Assembly: GCA_002212725.1 (NCBI GenBank)
Contig: MTCR01000082.1
Location: 1-64,000 of the forward strand
DNA: 64,000 nt
Origin: Sphingobacteriales bacterium TSM_CSM
GTDB lineage: Bacteria > Bacteroidota > Bacteroidia > Chitinophagales > UBA2359
Reading direction: 5' to 3'
Each line of letters starts with the position of its first letter. Positions within the stretch are counted from its first letter, which is position 1. The position numbers were made by a program, and so were the translations under genes. Below, piece by piece: positions 18,662-27,576 of the stretch. The notes below the pieces were generated by a model that did no database searches, was not told where the DNA came from, and saw only the letters and a list, made by a program, of their open reading frames with translations.

Positions 18662-19255
18662 TTATTCTTCACCAATTACAAGGGTCATAACCCTGTTGTA
18701 ATAGTCTTGCACATCGGGTGGCGCGGGGTTACTTCGGTCGCCCCAGGTTATGGTGTTGGTCAGGTCTTTGTCGGCATAAGTTATAAAATAGTAGAGGTTT
18801 CCCGGAAAATTGAAGGTCATCTGGTTCAGGCGCAGCCTTTGAGCATCTTGCTGCAAAGCAGTTAATTCTTTGGTGGTAAGTTGCTTAATAAAAGTGGTAT
18901 CCTGGGGCACTTTGGTTCTTATTCGGGTAACCTTGCCATCGGGTGGTATAACATAGCGCACCGTTGCACCGGTAAAACCGCCGCCGCTTCCTACAGTCAG
19001 CGTGGCGGTAAATGTTGCGGGCAGGTTGGTTTTACCTGTTTCCGTTTCTGGAGTTGCCTTGCCCGGGGTGCTGTTATTGTTGGGGTTTCGGCTGCACGAT
19101 ACCGGCAACAGCCAACACACAATAGCCAGTAACGAAGCCGGCAACAACCACTTTAAGGCGTACCTTTGGCGGTTTTCCGGCATGGCGGCGGCAATCCGGC
19201 AAACAAAACGGTTAATAAGAACCAAAGCAGGAGTAAACAATTTGTTCAACTTCAT
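18662..19255 (-). CDS. Hypothetical membrane-anchored or lipoprotein, GGGFTG family
   Basis: The 197-residue protein has a hydrophobic stretch at about 33-52 (KWLLPASLLAIVCWLLPVSCS). If translation begins at the internal ATG (19183), this stretch becomes an N-terminal lipoprotein signal with Cys after LPVS. The mature part has TLTVGSGGGFTGATVRYVI, a block I associate with a small uncharacterised Bacteroidota family, and an LYYFITYADKDL strand near the end. Function unknown. It has the same strand as the diheme lipoprotein and lies 143 bases upstream of it. Confidence 0.65.
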   Translation of the reverse strand: MKLNKLFTPALVLINRFVCRIAAAMPENRQRYALKWLLPASLLAIVCWLLPVSCSRNPNNNSTPGKATPETETGKTNLPATFTATLTVGSGGGFTGATVRYVIPPDGKVTRIRTKVPQDTTFIKQLTTKELTALQQDAQRLRLNQMTFNFPGNLYYFITYADKDLTNTITWGDRSNPAPPDVQDYYNRVMTLVIGEE

Positions 19256-19539
19256 ATAAAAGGCACGTTGCCAGATTTTAATAAACAGAAAATAAAACGG
19301 GGCAGTTGCAATAATACTGCTATTTTTTCAATTTTAGTGTTGCAAAACCATATCTCAGCCCTTAATTAGTGCGACAAAAACACAGTAAAAATTTAATTAT
19401 TTATAAATCAGTATCAGATTAATGGTAAATAAAATAACCATTTTGTAAAGATTAAGTAAAATGATAGTTGAGGTTTGCAAAATGCCAATTATTTACCGAA
19501 ATTTGTGTTCCATTTTAAAAACCAACTCCCAATTGCCGC

Positions 19540-20034
19540 ATGAGCGAAACCAACCACCAATATTCACTACCCGAAGCACACCGGTATTTTGCAGGCGAGT
19601 GTCTTGAAACTGCGGCCGGCTTGTTGCGGCAACCCTCCAGAACCGCCGAACAAAACCAACTGCTCGAAACTGTTGCACAAACCGGGTACTACCACAACCT
19701 CCACAGCAACGATAAAACCGCTTATGTACGCTGCCTTTGGTTGCTTACAAAAGTGTATGCCGCTTTGTGCAACTCTGCCAAATCTTTGTATTTTGCACAT
19801 AAGTGCCGTGCTGAAAGCGGCGAGTACGACACCAATAATGCGCTTGCTTATGCTTATGCCTGCGAAGCTATGGGGCGTGCCTTTAATGCCGGCCAACAAC
19901 CCGAACAGGCACATGGCTACCTGCAACTGGCGCTTGATGTGGCAGATACTATTGCCAATGTGCAAGACAACCGGCAGTTTTTAGAGGATTTTTCGCTGCC
20001 ATGCGAACAATCCGGCAATGAGGATGCCATTTGA
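19540..20034 (+). CDS. Hypothetical helical (TPR-like) protein
   Basis: The 164-residue protein is all-helical in pattern and has no signal peptide. Motifs such as YVRCLWLLTKVYAALCNSAK and YFAHKCRAESGEYDTNNALA resemble a small widespread TPR-like family in which a central helix pair reads W..SRVYA.LG and AL..A.RCL. Function unknown. It stands alone between divergent and convergent neighbours, with a 284-base AT-rich upstream region (19256-19539) in which I see no clear promoter match. Confidence 0.68.
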   Translation: MSETNHQYSLPEAHRYFAGECLETAAGLLRQPSRTAEQNQLLETVAQTGYYHNLHSNDKTAYVRCLWLLTKVYAALCNSAKSLYFAHKCRAESGEYDTNNALAYAYACEAMGRAFNAGQQPEQAHGYLQLALDVADTIANVQDNRQFLEDFSLPCEQSGNEDAI

Positions 20035-20097
20035 TTGCTTCCTGCCGCTACAGCTTGCCCAATACCCCGAAGCAAACCACCCGAAAGGCAATATTAC

Positions 20098-20871
20098 TTA
20101 TACCGATACCACAAAATACGGGCTTAACAAGTTCTCTTTGTTGTACAACAACGGGCTGCCATCGGGTTGGTTAACGGTTGCACCGGCTTCGGCAGCAACT
20201 ATGTGTCCCGCGGCGGTATCCCATTCCATGCAGGGTGAAAACCTCGGGTAAACATGAGCCTTCCCCTCTGCCACCATGCAAAATTTAAGGGCGCTGCCTG
20301 CGCCGGTTACCGTTACATTGCCGTATTTTTCTTCTAAGCGGTCAATAAATTCGTTGGTTTCCCGGTTTCGGTGAGAGCGGCTGGCAAAGGTAATTACGGG
20401 CTTACCGGCCTCAATAGGGCGCGTGTGTATGCGCACTGCCACACCGCCGCTTTCAACCTTGTAACTGCCTTTTCCCTTAACGGCATAATACGCCAAATCC
20501 TGCACCGGTATGTACACCAACCCCAGCACCGGACTTTGGCGGTGTATAAGGGCAATGTTTATGGTAAATTCGCCATTGCGTTTTATGAACTCCTTGGTAC
20601 CGTCGAGCGGGTCAATAAGCCAGCAATATTCCCATTTCTGTCTTTCTTCCCAAGCCGTTTGTTTGTTTTCTTCCGAAATGATGGGTATTTGCGGGTAGTT
20701 TTGTGTAAGGCGGTCAATAATTACCTGGTTTGAAGCGGTATCGGCCAGCGTAAGGGGCGAGTTGTCGTCTTTTTGGGTTACATCAAAAGCGTTGTTGTAA
20801 ATTTGCAAAATGGCTTTGCCCGCCAATCGGGCAATATCAAGCAACAGGTTTATGTCTATCTGTGCGGTCAT
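20098..20871 (-). CDS. cysQ: 3'(2'),5'-bisphosphate nucleotidase CysQ
   Basis: The 257-residue protein is an inositol-monophosphatase-fold enzyme. Metal-binding motifs are visible in order: PIISEEN (about 63-69), WLIDPLDGTKEFI (about 84-96) and MEWDTAAGHIVAAEAGA near the end. CysQ removes the 3' phosphate of PAP (and PAPS), recycling the by-product of sulfate assimilation or sulfotransfer. Length is usual for the family. No sulfate genes are adjacent. It converges with the helical protein gene on the other strand. Confidence 0.92.
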   Translation of the reverse strand: MTAQIDINLLLDIARLAGKAILQIYNNAFDVTQKDDNSPLTLADTASNQVIIDRLTQNYPQIPIISEENKQTAWEERQKWEYCWLIDPLDGTKEFIKRNGEFTINIALIHRQSPVLGLVYIPVQDLAYYAVKGKGSYKVESGGVAVRIHTRPIEAGKPVITFASRSHRNRETNEFIDRLEEKYGNVTVTGAGSALKFCMVAEGKAHVYPRFSPCMEWDTAAGHIVAAEAGATVNQPDGSPLLYNKENLLSPYFVVSV

Positions 20872-20929
20872 TCAATAATTGCTTACAGTTAAGGGTAATT
20901 CAATGAAGTGCAGTGCATGTTTGGGTATT

Positions 20930-21673
20930 TTATTGTTTGTAACCAGTTATGCGCATGGTAACAATAAACCCGCGCTGTGCGCGCTGCGGCCAAGGCAGGG
21001 GGCTGGTAATATCATTGCTGCCCAACTGCAAAATCCAGCGTTCTTTTTCTATCATGCCTACATTTCTGGCATATACCTCGCGGCTGTAAATTTTGGTTAC
21101 CAGGTCTTCATAATCATTTTGCAAAACGGTAGTGGTTTGGTTAAAGGTAAAACCGTTTACCGTTTGCGGTGTACCGGTTTGCTGGTATTGGTATTGCCAG
21201 CCGGCATAGTTGGTGGTATTGTCTTGGTTGGTGTTAATATGGGCGTTTCCATACCATTTCAGTCCGTCCAATACCGGAAACACCATGTTTTGAAACCGCA
21301 GTTCGCCCTCCATGCGTTCTGCCTGCTGACTGTCTTTTACGGCATACCAAACCGTTGGAATAATGTTTTCCCAGGCAATGGTATCGCTGTATCGGGTGTA
21401 GCGTTCAATGGTAATGGCCTGCCGGCCTTCATTATCGGTAAACGGGGTGGAAAAAAGTTCTTTCACCTCGGCATGAACCGTATCAACACCTTGGGTTAAA
21501 AATGTGCTGTACAGTACTGAGTCAACTTCATAGGTTATCCAATAACCCGAGTCTATCGGAAAATACGCATACCCGTAATCGAGGTTCAGGTCTTCGGTTT
21601 CTGACGAGCAGCCGCTCCATACGGTTAAGCCGGTAAACAGCGCCGCAATGAGCATTACAAAGGAAAAACGCAT
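20930..21673 (-). CDS. Hypothetical lipoprotein
   Basis: There are about 247 residues from the ATG at 21673; an upstream GTG at 21691 is in frame. The N-terminus is a lipoprotein signal (MRFSFVMLIAALFTGLTVWSGC). The body is beta-rich and aromatic-rich (YFPIDSGYWITYEVDS, TIERYTRYSDTIAWENI), a style common in single-gene Bacteroidota lipoproteins. The conserved opening D.GY.YFP...G.W..Y.VDS recurs in such proteins. No catalytic motif is seen. Function unknown. Confidence 0.7.
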   Translation of the reverse strand: MRFSFVMLIAALFTGLTVWSGCSSETEDLNLDYGYAYFPIDSGYWITYEVDSVLYSTFLTQGVDTVHAEVKELFSTPFTDNEGRQAITIERYTRYSDTIAWENIIPTVWYAVKDSQQAERMEGELRFQNMVFPVLDGLKWYGNAHINTNQDNTTNYAGWQYQYQQTGTPQTVNGFTFNQTTTVLQNDYEDLVTKIYSREVYARNVGMIEKERWILQLGSNDITSPLPWPQRAQRGFIVTMRITGYKQ

Positions 21674-21800
21674 AAGATAAAACTTGTTCACAAAAAACGG
21701 TTTGGTAATAAAGTGGCAACAATGCCTTGTATTTACTTACGGTTAGTAGTCTGCTTTGGTTAAAAAATAGTTGCATGGCAGGGCATTAATCTTCGGGCTG

Positions 21801-22904
21801 CTATTGTGGTTCAATGGCTGTTTCAATATGGCCGCCACCTATTACATCGTTTCCGTCGTAAAAAACGGCAGATTGTCCGGGTGCAATGGCATCTACTTTT
21901 TCATGAAACTGCACGTGCATTTTACCTGCTTCTTGTTGAATATATGCAGGTGCGCCGGTATGGTGTGCCCTTATTTTGGTAATGGTTTCCATGCCGTTGA
22001 AGGCATCGGGGTATTTTATCATATTAATGTTTTTCACCACCATATTGGTGCTTTTCACGTCTTCTTCTTCGCCCAGCACCACGGTATTGGTTTCGGGAAT
22101 AATTTTAACCACATACATTGGTTTTCCAAGGGCAATACCCAGCCCTTTTCGCTGCCCTATGGTAAAAAACGGGTAACCATCGTGATGCCCAAGCACCTGC
22201 CCGGTAACCGATACAAACACGCCGCTGCGCAGCCGTTCTTCCAGCCCTTCAACTTTGCGTTTCAGGAAACCGCGGTAGTCGTTATCGGGTATAAAGCAAA
22301 TTTCATAGCTTTCCGATTTTTGCGCCAGTTCTTTGTAGCCCCATTCTTCGGCCATTTTTCTTATTTCGGGTTTGCGGTAGCCGCCCACCGGAAACAGGGT
22401 GCGCCCCAGGTTTTGCTGGTTCAGCCCCCACAGCACATATGATTGGTCTTTAAGTTCATCAATGCCTTTAGAAATGATGAAGCGGTTGTTTTCAAACCGT
22501 TTTTGGGCATAGTGTCCGGTGGCAATAAATTCGCAGTTCAGCGCATCGGCACGCCGCAACAGGGCAGCCCATTTTATGTGGGTGTTGCATAAAATGCAGG
22601 GGTTGGGGGTTCGGCCGGCCAGGTACTCTTCCACAAAGTTATCAATAACCCAATCGCCAAATTCATCGCGGATATCGACAATAAAATGGTGAAACCCGAA
22701 ATCTACGGCCACCGCCCGCGCATCATTAATAGAATCGAGGCTACAGCAGCCCGTTTCTTTTTTTGAGCCGCCCGATGTGGCATAATCCCAGGTTTTCATG
22801 GTAATACCCACTACTTCATAACCCTGTTCGTGCAGCATGGCAGCAGTAACGGTACTGTCTATACCGCCGCTCATAGCCACTAAAACTCTTCCGTGTTTGC
22901 TCAT
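21801..22904 (-). CDS. mnmA: tRNA-specific 2-thiouridylase MnmA
   Basis: There are 367 residues from the ATG at 22904. The PP-loop ATPase motif is VAMSGGIDSTVTA (residues 9-21). The catalytic cysteine pair is Cys103 (GRTPNPCILCN) and Cys203 (SESYEICFIPD). The central domain has FFTIGQRKGLGIA. MnmA makes 2-thiouridine at wobble position 34 of tRNAs for Lys, Glu and Gln in the cytoplasm. The gene is intact. An upstream ATG at 22952 is less likely, as a -7-like box overlaps it. Confidence 0.95.
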   Translation of the reverse strand: MSKHGRVLVAMSGGIDSTVTAAMLHEQGYEVVGITMKTWDYATSGGSKKETGCCSLDSINDARAVAVDFGFHHFIVDIRDEFGDWVIDNFVEEYLAGRTPNPCILCNTHIKWAALLRRADALNCEFIATGHYAQKRFENNRFIISKGIDELKDQSYVLWGLNQQNLGRTLFPVGGYRKPEIRKMAEEWGYKELAQKSESYEICFIPDNDYRGFLKRKVEGLEERLRSGVFVSVTGQVLGHHDGYPFFTIGQRKGLGIALGKPMYVVKIIPETNTVVLGEEEDVKSTNMVVKNINMIKYPDAFNGMETITKIRAHHTGAPAYIQQEAGKMHVQFHEKVDAIAPGQSAVFYDGNDVIGGGHIETAIEPQ

Positions 22905-22951
22905 GTTTACCTGTTTACAACCTAAACCCGTTTGCAGGTTCAGATAGTTCA

Positions 22952-22959
22952 CAAAACTA
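22952..22959 (-). promoter_or_regulatory. Putative -7 element upstream of mnmA
   Basis: On the minus strand this reads TAGTTTTG, matching TAnnTTTG, about 47 bases before the ATG. TTTG lies upstream at a 13-base spacing, shorter than ideal. Confidence 0.4.
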
Positions 22960-23001
22960 CAAACAGTTTTTGCAAATGTTCATGGCAGATGCCGGAATTT
23001 G

Positions 23002-23943
23002 CTATTTTGAGGCATTGGCTTTGTTTATTTCCCTAAGTATTTGAGCGGCCAAATCGGGATAATCGGTAATCATACCGTTAATGCCCAAAGCAATAAGGCG
23101 GCGCATGGTTGTTAAGTCGTTTACTGTCCAGGCAACCAGTTTCATGTCTTGCGCATGTGCTTTGCGCAACATGCGGCGGCTAATGAGGCGGTAATTGGGT
23201 GAGTAATATTGGGGCACAAAGCCCAGCAGTTTCAGGTTGTGTTCCATGCTGCGCGGGTTGGCTATGAGGTACGACAGGGGCAGTTGCGGCACGGCAGCTT
23301 TAAATGCCTGCAAAATGCGCACATCAAAAGACTGCACAATAACCCTGTTTTCTTTGTGCAATGGTTGAATAATGTCATACACCAGCTGCACAAATTCGGG
23401 TGGCGGCGGCTGGTAAATACCATCGCCGGCGGCTTCATTTTCGGTTTTCAGTTCAATATCCAATACAGGCAGGGGCAGGTTGTTTTGGCGGGCATACGCA
23501 TCGGCGGCTTCAATAACCTCTTTCAGCAGGGGTTTATGTGCCGGCTGTGGTTGCTGACGGGCAAAAGACGGGTTGCCGCGCTTTCCGCAATCAAACTGTT
23601 TTACCGTATCGTAGGGCATTTGGTAAATGATGTAGTTTCCGGCCTTGTCGGCTGTTACAGGGTTGCCGTTGGGCAAGCTGCAAATGGCGGGGTTAAACCA
23701 GGGTTCGTGCGATACAACCACTTGTTTATCGGCAGAAATTACCACATCTAATTCCAGGGTATGTACACCCAGCTCAAGCGATTTCAGAAACGCCGGAATG
23801 GTGTTTTCGGGCAGCAGGCCGCGTGCGCCCCTGTGCCCCTGAAAGGTAAACCCCTGCGGCAGTTGCAGGCTGTCTGATGTTTGTCCAAACAGCGAAAATG
23901 CCGAAAAAAAGCTCATAATGGCAGTTTGAAATGGAATTCTCAT
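23002..23943 (-). CDS. Glycerophosphodiester phosphodiesterase
   Basis: The 313-residue protein has a signal peptide (MRIPFQTAIMSFFSAFSLFG) followed by a GDPD TIM barrel. Catalytic motifs are FQGHRGARGLLPENTIPAF (the two catalytic-site residues His and Arg), LELDVVISADKQVVVSHEPW (metal Glu/Asp and catalytic His), LDIELKTE, and WTVND near the end. It hydrolyses glycerophosphodiesters to glycerol-3-phosphate and an alcohol, in the periplasm. The start at 23943 fits the signal peptide. It is divergent from the M23 peptidase gene. Confidence 0.92.
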   Translation of the reverse strand: MRIPFQTAIMSFFSAFSLFGQTSDSLQLPQGFTFQGHRGARGLLPENTIPAFLKSLELGVHTLELDVVISADKQVVVSHEPWFNPAICSLPNGNPVTADKAGNYIIYQMPYDTVKQFDCGKRGNPSFARQQPQPAHKPLLKEVIEAADAYARQNNLPLPVLDIELKTENEAAGDGIYQPPPPEFVQLVYDIIQPLHKENRVIVQSFDVRILQAFKAAVPQLPLSYLIANPRSMEHNLKLLGFVPQYYSPNYRLISRRMLRKAHAQDMKLVAWTVNDLTTMRRLIALGINGMITDYPDLAAQILREINKANASK

Positions 23944-24105
23944 GAAAATAGCCGCATTTGTTAATAAAAATTACCCGATGAAGATGCAAAACATTACGCT
24001 TAAATCATCCTGTTTTATAATTGGTTATGCTTACCATTAATTTATAACCCGAAGCAAACCGGCGGCAGTTATTTCAAAGACCGGCCGCAATTCAAACTTG
24101 TTTGC

Positions 24106-24113
24106 TATCTTTG
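24106..24113 (+). promoter_or_regulatory. Putative -7 element upstream of the M23 peptidase
   Basis: TATCTTTG matches TAnnTTTG, about 45 bases before the ATG at 24158. No TTTG lies at -33, so it is a partial match. Confidence 0.4.
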
Positions 24114-24157
24114 CCCTGCAAAATACCGCATTTGAGTAGGAATTTGGTGCAAATTTC

Positions 24158-25129
24158 ATGAAAAAAGTAAAATATTACTACAATACCTCCAGCCTGCGCT
24201 ACGAAAAAGTAGAGGAGACCTGGAAAAGCCGGCTGCTCAGGGCTTTCGGGTTTTTATGTGCAACCATGATGTTTGGGTTTATTATAGTGGTTATTGCGTT
24301 TAAATTTCTCGATTCGCCCAAAGAAAAAGCATTAAAGCGCGAAATTGCCCAATTGGAATTGCTCTTTGAGCAAATGAACAGTAAAGCCATGTTGTATGAA
24401 AAAGCGCTTGGCAGCCTGCAAGACAGAGATAAGAATATTTACCGCAGCATTTTTGAAGCCGAACCTTTGCCCGATAACCTGCGGCAGGCAGGCATAGGAG
24501 GCGCCAACCGGTATAAAGACCTGGAAAACTTATCGAACAGCAAACTCATTACCGAAACCGCACAACGCATTGACCAGGTTGGCCGCGAGTTGTATGTGCA
24601 GTCAAAATCATACGACGAAATCATTGACCTCCTTAAACGCAAAGAGGAAATGCTCATGAGCATACCGGCCATACAACCCATTTCAAACAAAGATTTACGC
24701 CATATTGCATCGGGGTTTGGCAGCCGCATTCACCCTATTTACAAAACCCGCCGGATGCATACCGGCCTCGATTTTTCGGCCCCTACCGGCAGCGATGTGT
24801 ATGCTACGGGCAAAGGGCGCGTGGTAAAAGTAGAAAAACTGGGGCGCGGCTATGGTTTGCACGTTATTATTAACCACGGCTACAGCTACCAAACTTTGTA
24901 TGCACACCTTAGCAGTGCAAAAGTAAAGGTAGGGCAATGGGTAAACCGCGGCGATATTATTGGAAAAGTGGGCAGCAGCGGCACTTCTACAGCGCCTCAC
25001 CTGCATTACGAGGTTATTAAGAGCGGCTCTAAAATTAACCCGGTTAACTTCTTCTTTAATGACGTTACACCTGCCGAATACGAGCAGATTGTAGAACTCG
25101 CTTCAAGGCATAGCCAATCTTTCGATTAA
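24158..25129 (+). CDS. M23 family metallopeptidase, membrane-anchored
   Basis: The 323-residue protein has a short basic cytoplasmic N-terminus, one membrane helix (residues 28-50) and a coiled-coil region (about 52-170). The LytM/M23 domain spans about 182-300. Zinc ligands are present: His201 and Asp205 (HTGLDFSAP) and His283 in HLHYE, with the catalytic His250 in TLYAHL. All key residues are intact, so it should be an active peptidoglycan endopeptidase rather than an EnvC-like activator. This form (323-325 residues, KYYYNTSSLRYE start) is common in Bacteroidota. A MerR gene lies two genes further on. Confidence 0.92.
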   Translation: MKKVKYYYNTSSLRYEKVEETWKSRLLRAFGFLCATMMFGFIIVVIAFKFLDSPKEKALKREIAQLELLFEQMNSKAMLYEKALGSLQDRDKNIYRSIFEAEPLPDNLRQAGIGGANRYKDLENLSNSKLITETAQRIDQVGRELYVQSKSYDEIIDLLKRKEEMLMSIPAIQPISNKDLRHIASGFGSRIHPIYKTRRMHTGLDFSAPTGSDVYATGKGRVVKVEKLGRGYGLHVIINHGYSYQTLYAHLSSAKVKVGQWVNRGDIIGKVGSSGTSTAPHLHYEVIKSGSKINPVNFFFNDVTPAEYEQIVELASRHSQSFD

Positions 25130-25539
25130 TTTCCCGTTTTTGAAAGACCAAAAACCATGCAGCTGTACAAAAGTTGTATGCACGGCCTGAATGCTGCAAA
25201 CATAACAAAATCCCTGGAAAAAATAACATATGCGCCGGATGGGTGAAGTTTGGGTGTTACCTTTAGCAGGATAAGAGAAAGAACAGAAACCAAGGAGAGA
25301 ATTATCGTTGGACAGGAGGAAGAAGTAAAAGGCTTCTGTCTGCCTGCTCTTGGAGATGGTTTAATAATTGCCACTACAAGCACAGCCGGACAAGAACTTA
25401 TGAAGTTGCGCCTGAAATCAAAAGATTTTGCTTCCTTTCCTATTGACAATTTAAGTGCTGCAGCGCATATGAAACAATGCAATTTCAATGATTTCCGTAA
25501 ACAAAAACGCCCGGAAGGGCAACTTTTACCACACCTTTT
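25130..25539. other. Gene-free stretch between M23 peptidase and acetyltransferase
   Basis: Two overlapping open frames on opposite strands (about 100 and 120 codons) show no known motif, signal or family resemblance, and I do not call either. A small GCCC/GGGC hairpin sits at about 25509-25520 near the convergent ends. It could help termination but lacks a good T-run. Confidence 0.45.
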
Positions 25540-26175
25540 TCATTTAAGCTGAAGCGGTTGGTTAAGAATGCGCATGGGGTTGCCAATTACCGAAACATCA
25601 TGGGCTAAATTGTCCGTAACTACGGTTCCAATACCAATTTGCACCGAGTTACCAATGGTAATACCGTTTGCAATTACCGTTCCGGCGCCAATAAACGTTT
25701 GTTTGCCAATATGCACATATCCGCAAACGGTAACCGAAGGCGAAATAAAACAACCATCTTCTACCCCGGTATTGTGCGATACAACCACCGAGTTGTTCAG
25801 CAATACACCGTTGCCAATGTTTACCATCCGGTCTATGTTGCACATAGGGTACAGGTAGGTGGCATAGCCAATTTGTGCAGTTGGGGCAATATGGCACGAG
25901 GGGTGAATAAAAGCCGGTAAACTGCGCCCCAACTGTTTAAGGTTGGTAAGTATTTGCATTTTGAGCGCCATGCGCCGGTAACCCAAACCAATAAAATAAT
26001 GGTACTCCTTAAATTGTTCGTCGGCATACTGGTTAAAAGGCCGTGCGTTGGGTACTCCGCGTTCATGCAGGGCATCGTCAAACACAATTTTTACCGCCGG
26101 CTGGTATCTGTGCTGTATAAATTCCCAAAGTTGCTCGCCCAGCTCACCAAAACCCACAAAAGCTATTTTATTCAT
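25540..26175 (-). CDS. NeuD/PglD-type sugar O- or N-acetyltransferase
   Basis: There are 211 residues from the ATG at 26175; a TTG at 26181 is also in frame. The N-terminus is a Rossmann-like PglD domain (KIAFVGFGELGEQLWEFI). The rest is a left-handed beta helix of hexapeptide repeats (VNIGNGVLLNNSVVVSHNTGVEDGCF, HIGKQTFIGAGTVIANGITIG), with the catalytic-type His in VSHNTG. It ends with the VIGNPMRIL segment. Family members acetylate amino-sugars or sialic acids for surface glycans using acetyl-CoA. No nucleotide-sugar genes are adjacent. It is divergent from the MerR gene. Confidence 0.85.
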   Translation of the reverse strand: MNKIAFVGFGELGEQLWEFIQHRYQPAVKIVFDDALHERGVPNARPFNQYADEQFKEYHYFIGLGYRRMALKMQILTNLKQLGRSLPAFIHPSCHIAPTAQIGYATYLYPMCNIDRMVNIGNGVLLNNSVVVSHNTGVEDGCFISPSVTVCGYVHIGKQTFIGAGTVIANGITIGNSVQIGIGTVVTDNLAHDVSVIGNPMRILNQPLQLK

Positions 26176-26204
26176 AGGCAAATCAATAATTTAACACTTA
26201 CTTT

Positions 26205-26236
26205 TTTGTATGCACTGTTTTTTGGTGTTATATTTG
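26205..26236 (+). promoter_or_regulatory. Bacteroidota promoter of the MerR gene
   Basis: TTTG at 26205-26208, a 20-base spacer, and TATATTTG at 26229-26236 match the Bacteroidota consensus well. The start codon follows 23 bases later, at 26260. Confidence 0.65.
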
Positions 26237-26259
26237 TAGTGTTGGTATAAGCCTGCTTT

Positions 26260-26625
26260 ATGGAAGAAAAAAACAAAGGAACCAAACGCTATTACAGCAT
26301 TGGCGAAGTGGCGCAAATGCTTCAGGTAAACGCTTCGCTGCTGCGGTATTGGGAAACCGAATTCAGCATACTGAAACCCGGTAAAAACCGCAAGGGCAAC
26401 CGCCAGTTTACGGAACAAGATATTGAAAATTTGCGGTTAATTTACCATTTGGTGAAAAAAAGCGGCTATACACTTGAGGGAGCAAAAAAGCGCATCAAAG
26501 AAATTAAAGCAGAAACCGGCAAACAAGCCGAACTTGCACGCTCGCTCCGGCGCATCAGAAATGCCTTGCAAAACCTGCTGAACACCTTAGAAGAGCCGCC
26601 GGATATTTCGGAAAAGCATGTTTAA
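26260..26625 (+). CDS. MerR family transcriptional regulator
   Basis: The 121-residue protein has the winged-helix MerR DNA-binding domain at about 10-80: YYSIGEVAQMLQVNASLLRYWETEF, then KNRKGNRQFTEQDIENLRLIYHL and SGYTLEGAKKRI. A helix (about 85-112) for dimerisation follows. There is no sensor domain and no cysteine, so it is not a metal or thiol sensor of the classical type. This short form is common in Bacteroidota near M23 peptidase genes. Targets unknown. Confidence 0.92.
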   Translation: MEEKNKGTKRYYSIGEVAQMLQVNASLLRYWETEFSILKPGKNRKGNRQFTEQDIENLRLIYHLVKKSGYTLEGAKKRIKEIKAETGKQAELARSLRRIRNALQNLLNTLEEPPDISEKHV

Positions 26626-26634
26626 CCCAAACAG

Positions 26635-27480
26635 CTACGCAAGTTCCTGCAGGGTAAAGGTTTGGCTTACCTCTACCCCGCCCCGCTCTGTTGTTTGCAC
26701 GCGGGCGCACTCTATACTGCGGTCGTGCTCAAAAAATAATATGTGGTTTTGCGCCGCCGCTTTGTACAGAAAATCTTTTTTCTCTTGCAAGGTTTGCAGC
26801 GGCCGGACATCATAAGCCATTACATAAGGCAGCCGCACATGGCCGGCCGAAGCAATAAGGTCTGCCATATACACCAGCGTTTGGTTGCCACCATAAACAA
26901 TGTGCGGAATCATCATGGCTTCGGTGTGGCCATATACAAAGCGCACATACAGTTCATCGGGCAACAACCATTGGTTGTCTTCCAGCCATTGCACACGGTC
27001 ATGTTCCAGCAGCGGCACAAAATTTTCTTTCAGGAAAGAGGCTTTCTCGCGTTCATTGGGTTGCATTGCCCATTGCCAATGTGCCTTATTGCTCCAGTAA
27101 ACCGCATTTGGAAAAGCCGGCGCCAAACCCGAAGGCGTATTTACCACCGCGCCGCCCACATGGTCAAAGTGGAGGTGAGTAATCAACACGTCGGTAATAT
27201 CGGAAACCGAAAAACCGGCTTTTTCAAGCGATTGTTGCAAGGTTATTTCGCCATGCGGCTGGTAATAGCTGAAAAATTTATCCGATTGCTTGTTGCCAAT
27301 GCCGGTATCAATAAGTACCAGCCGGTTAGCAGTTTCAACCAGCAGGCAGCGCATTGCCCAGGTGCAAAGATTGTGCTCATCGGGTGGGTTTATGTGTTGC
27401 CAAATGGTTTTCGGAACCACGCCAAACATGGCCCCTCCATCGAGTTTAAAAAAGCCGGTATTTATAGTATGCAATTTCAT
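26635..27480 (-). CDS. MBL-fold metallo-hydrolase
   Basis: The 281-residue protein has the metallo-beta-lactamase fold signature HLHFDHVGG (residues 102-110). Later ligands are in VYGHTEAMMIPH and FEHDRSIECARV. There is an N-terminal GGAMFGVVPKTIW block seen in lactonase-like members. No signal peptide. It could be a lactonase or a general metallo-hydrolase; the substrate is unknown. It follows the F420-type oxidoreductase after 96 bases and converges with merR, 9 bases away. Confidence 0.88.
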   Translation of the reverse strand: MKLHTINTGFFKLDGGAMFGVVPKTIWQHINPPDEHNLCTWAMRCLLVETANRLVLIDTGIGNKQSDKFFSYYQPHGEITLQQSLEKAGFSVSDITDVLITHLHFDHVGGAVVNTPSGLAPAFPNAVYWSNKAHWQWAMQPNEREKASFLKENFVPLLEHDRVQWLEDNQWLLPDELYVRFVYGHTEAMMIPHIVYGGNQTLVYMADLIASAGHVRLPYVMAYDVRPLQTLQEKKDFLYKAAAQNHILFFEHDRSIECARVQTTERGGVEVSQTFTLQELA

Positions 27481-27576
27481 TTTGGGTATTGCTTTTTCAG
27501 GGGGGTTATTTGCCGGTTTACCGGCCGGCCGGGTTTACTTTTGCAGTAACCTGCGCTGCCGTAGTGCTTCCGGTAG

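Noticed and set aside
25505-25525. GCCC/GGGC hairpin as a terminator
   Set aside because: The stem is only four to five pairs and has no proper T-run.
25250-25552. 100-codon frame on the plus strand in the M23-acetyltransferase gap
   Set aside because: It starts at TTG, overlaps the end of the acetyltransferase gene, and has no motif; an opposite frame covers the same DNA.
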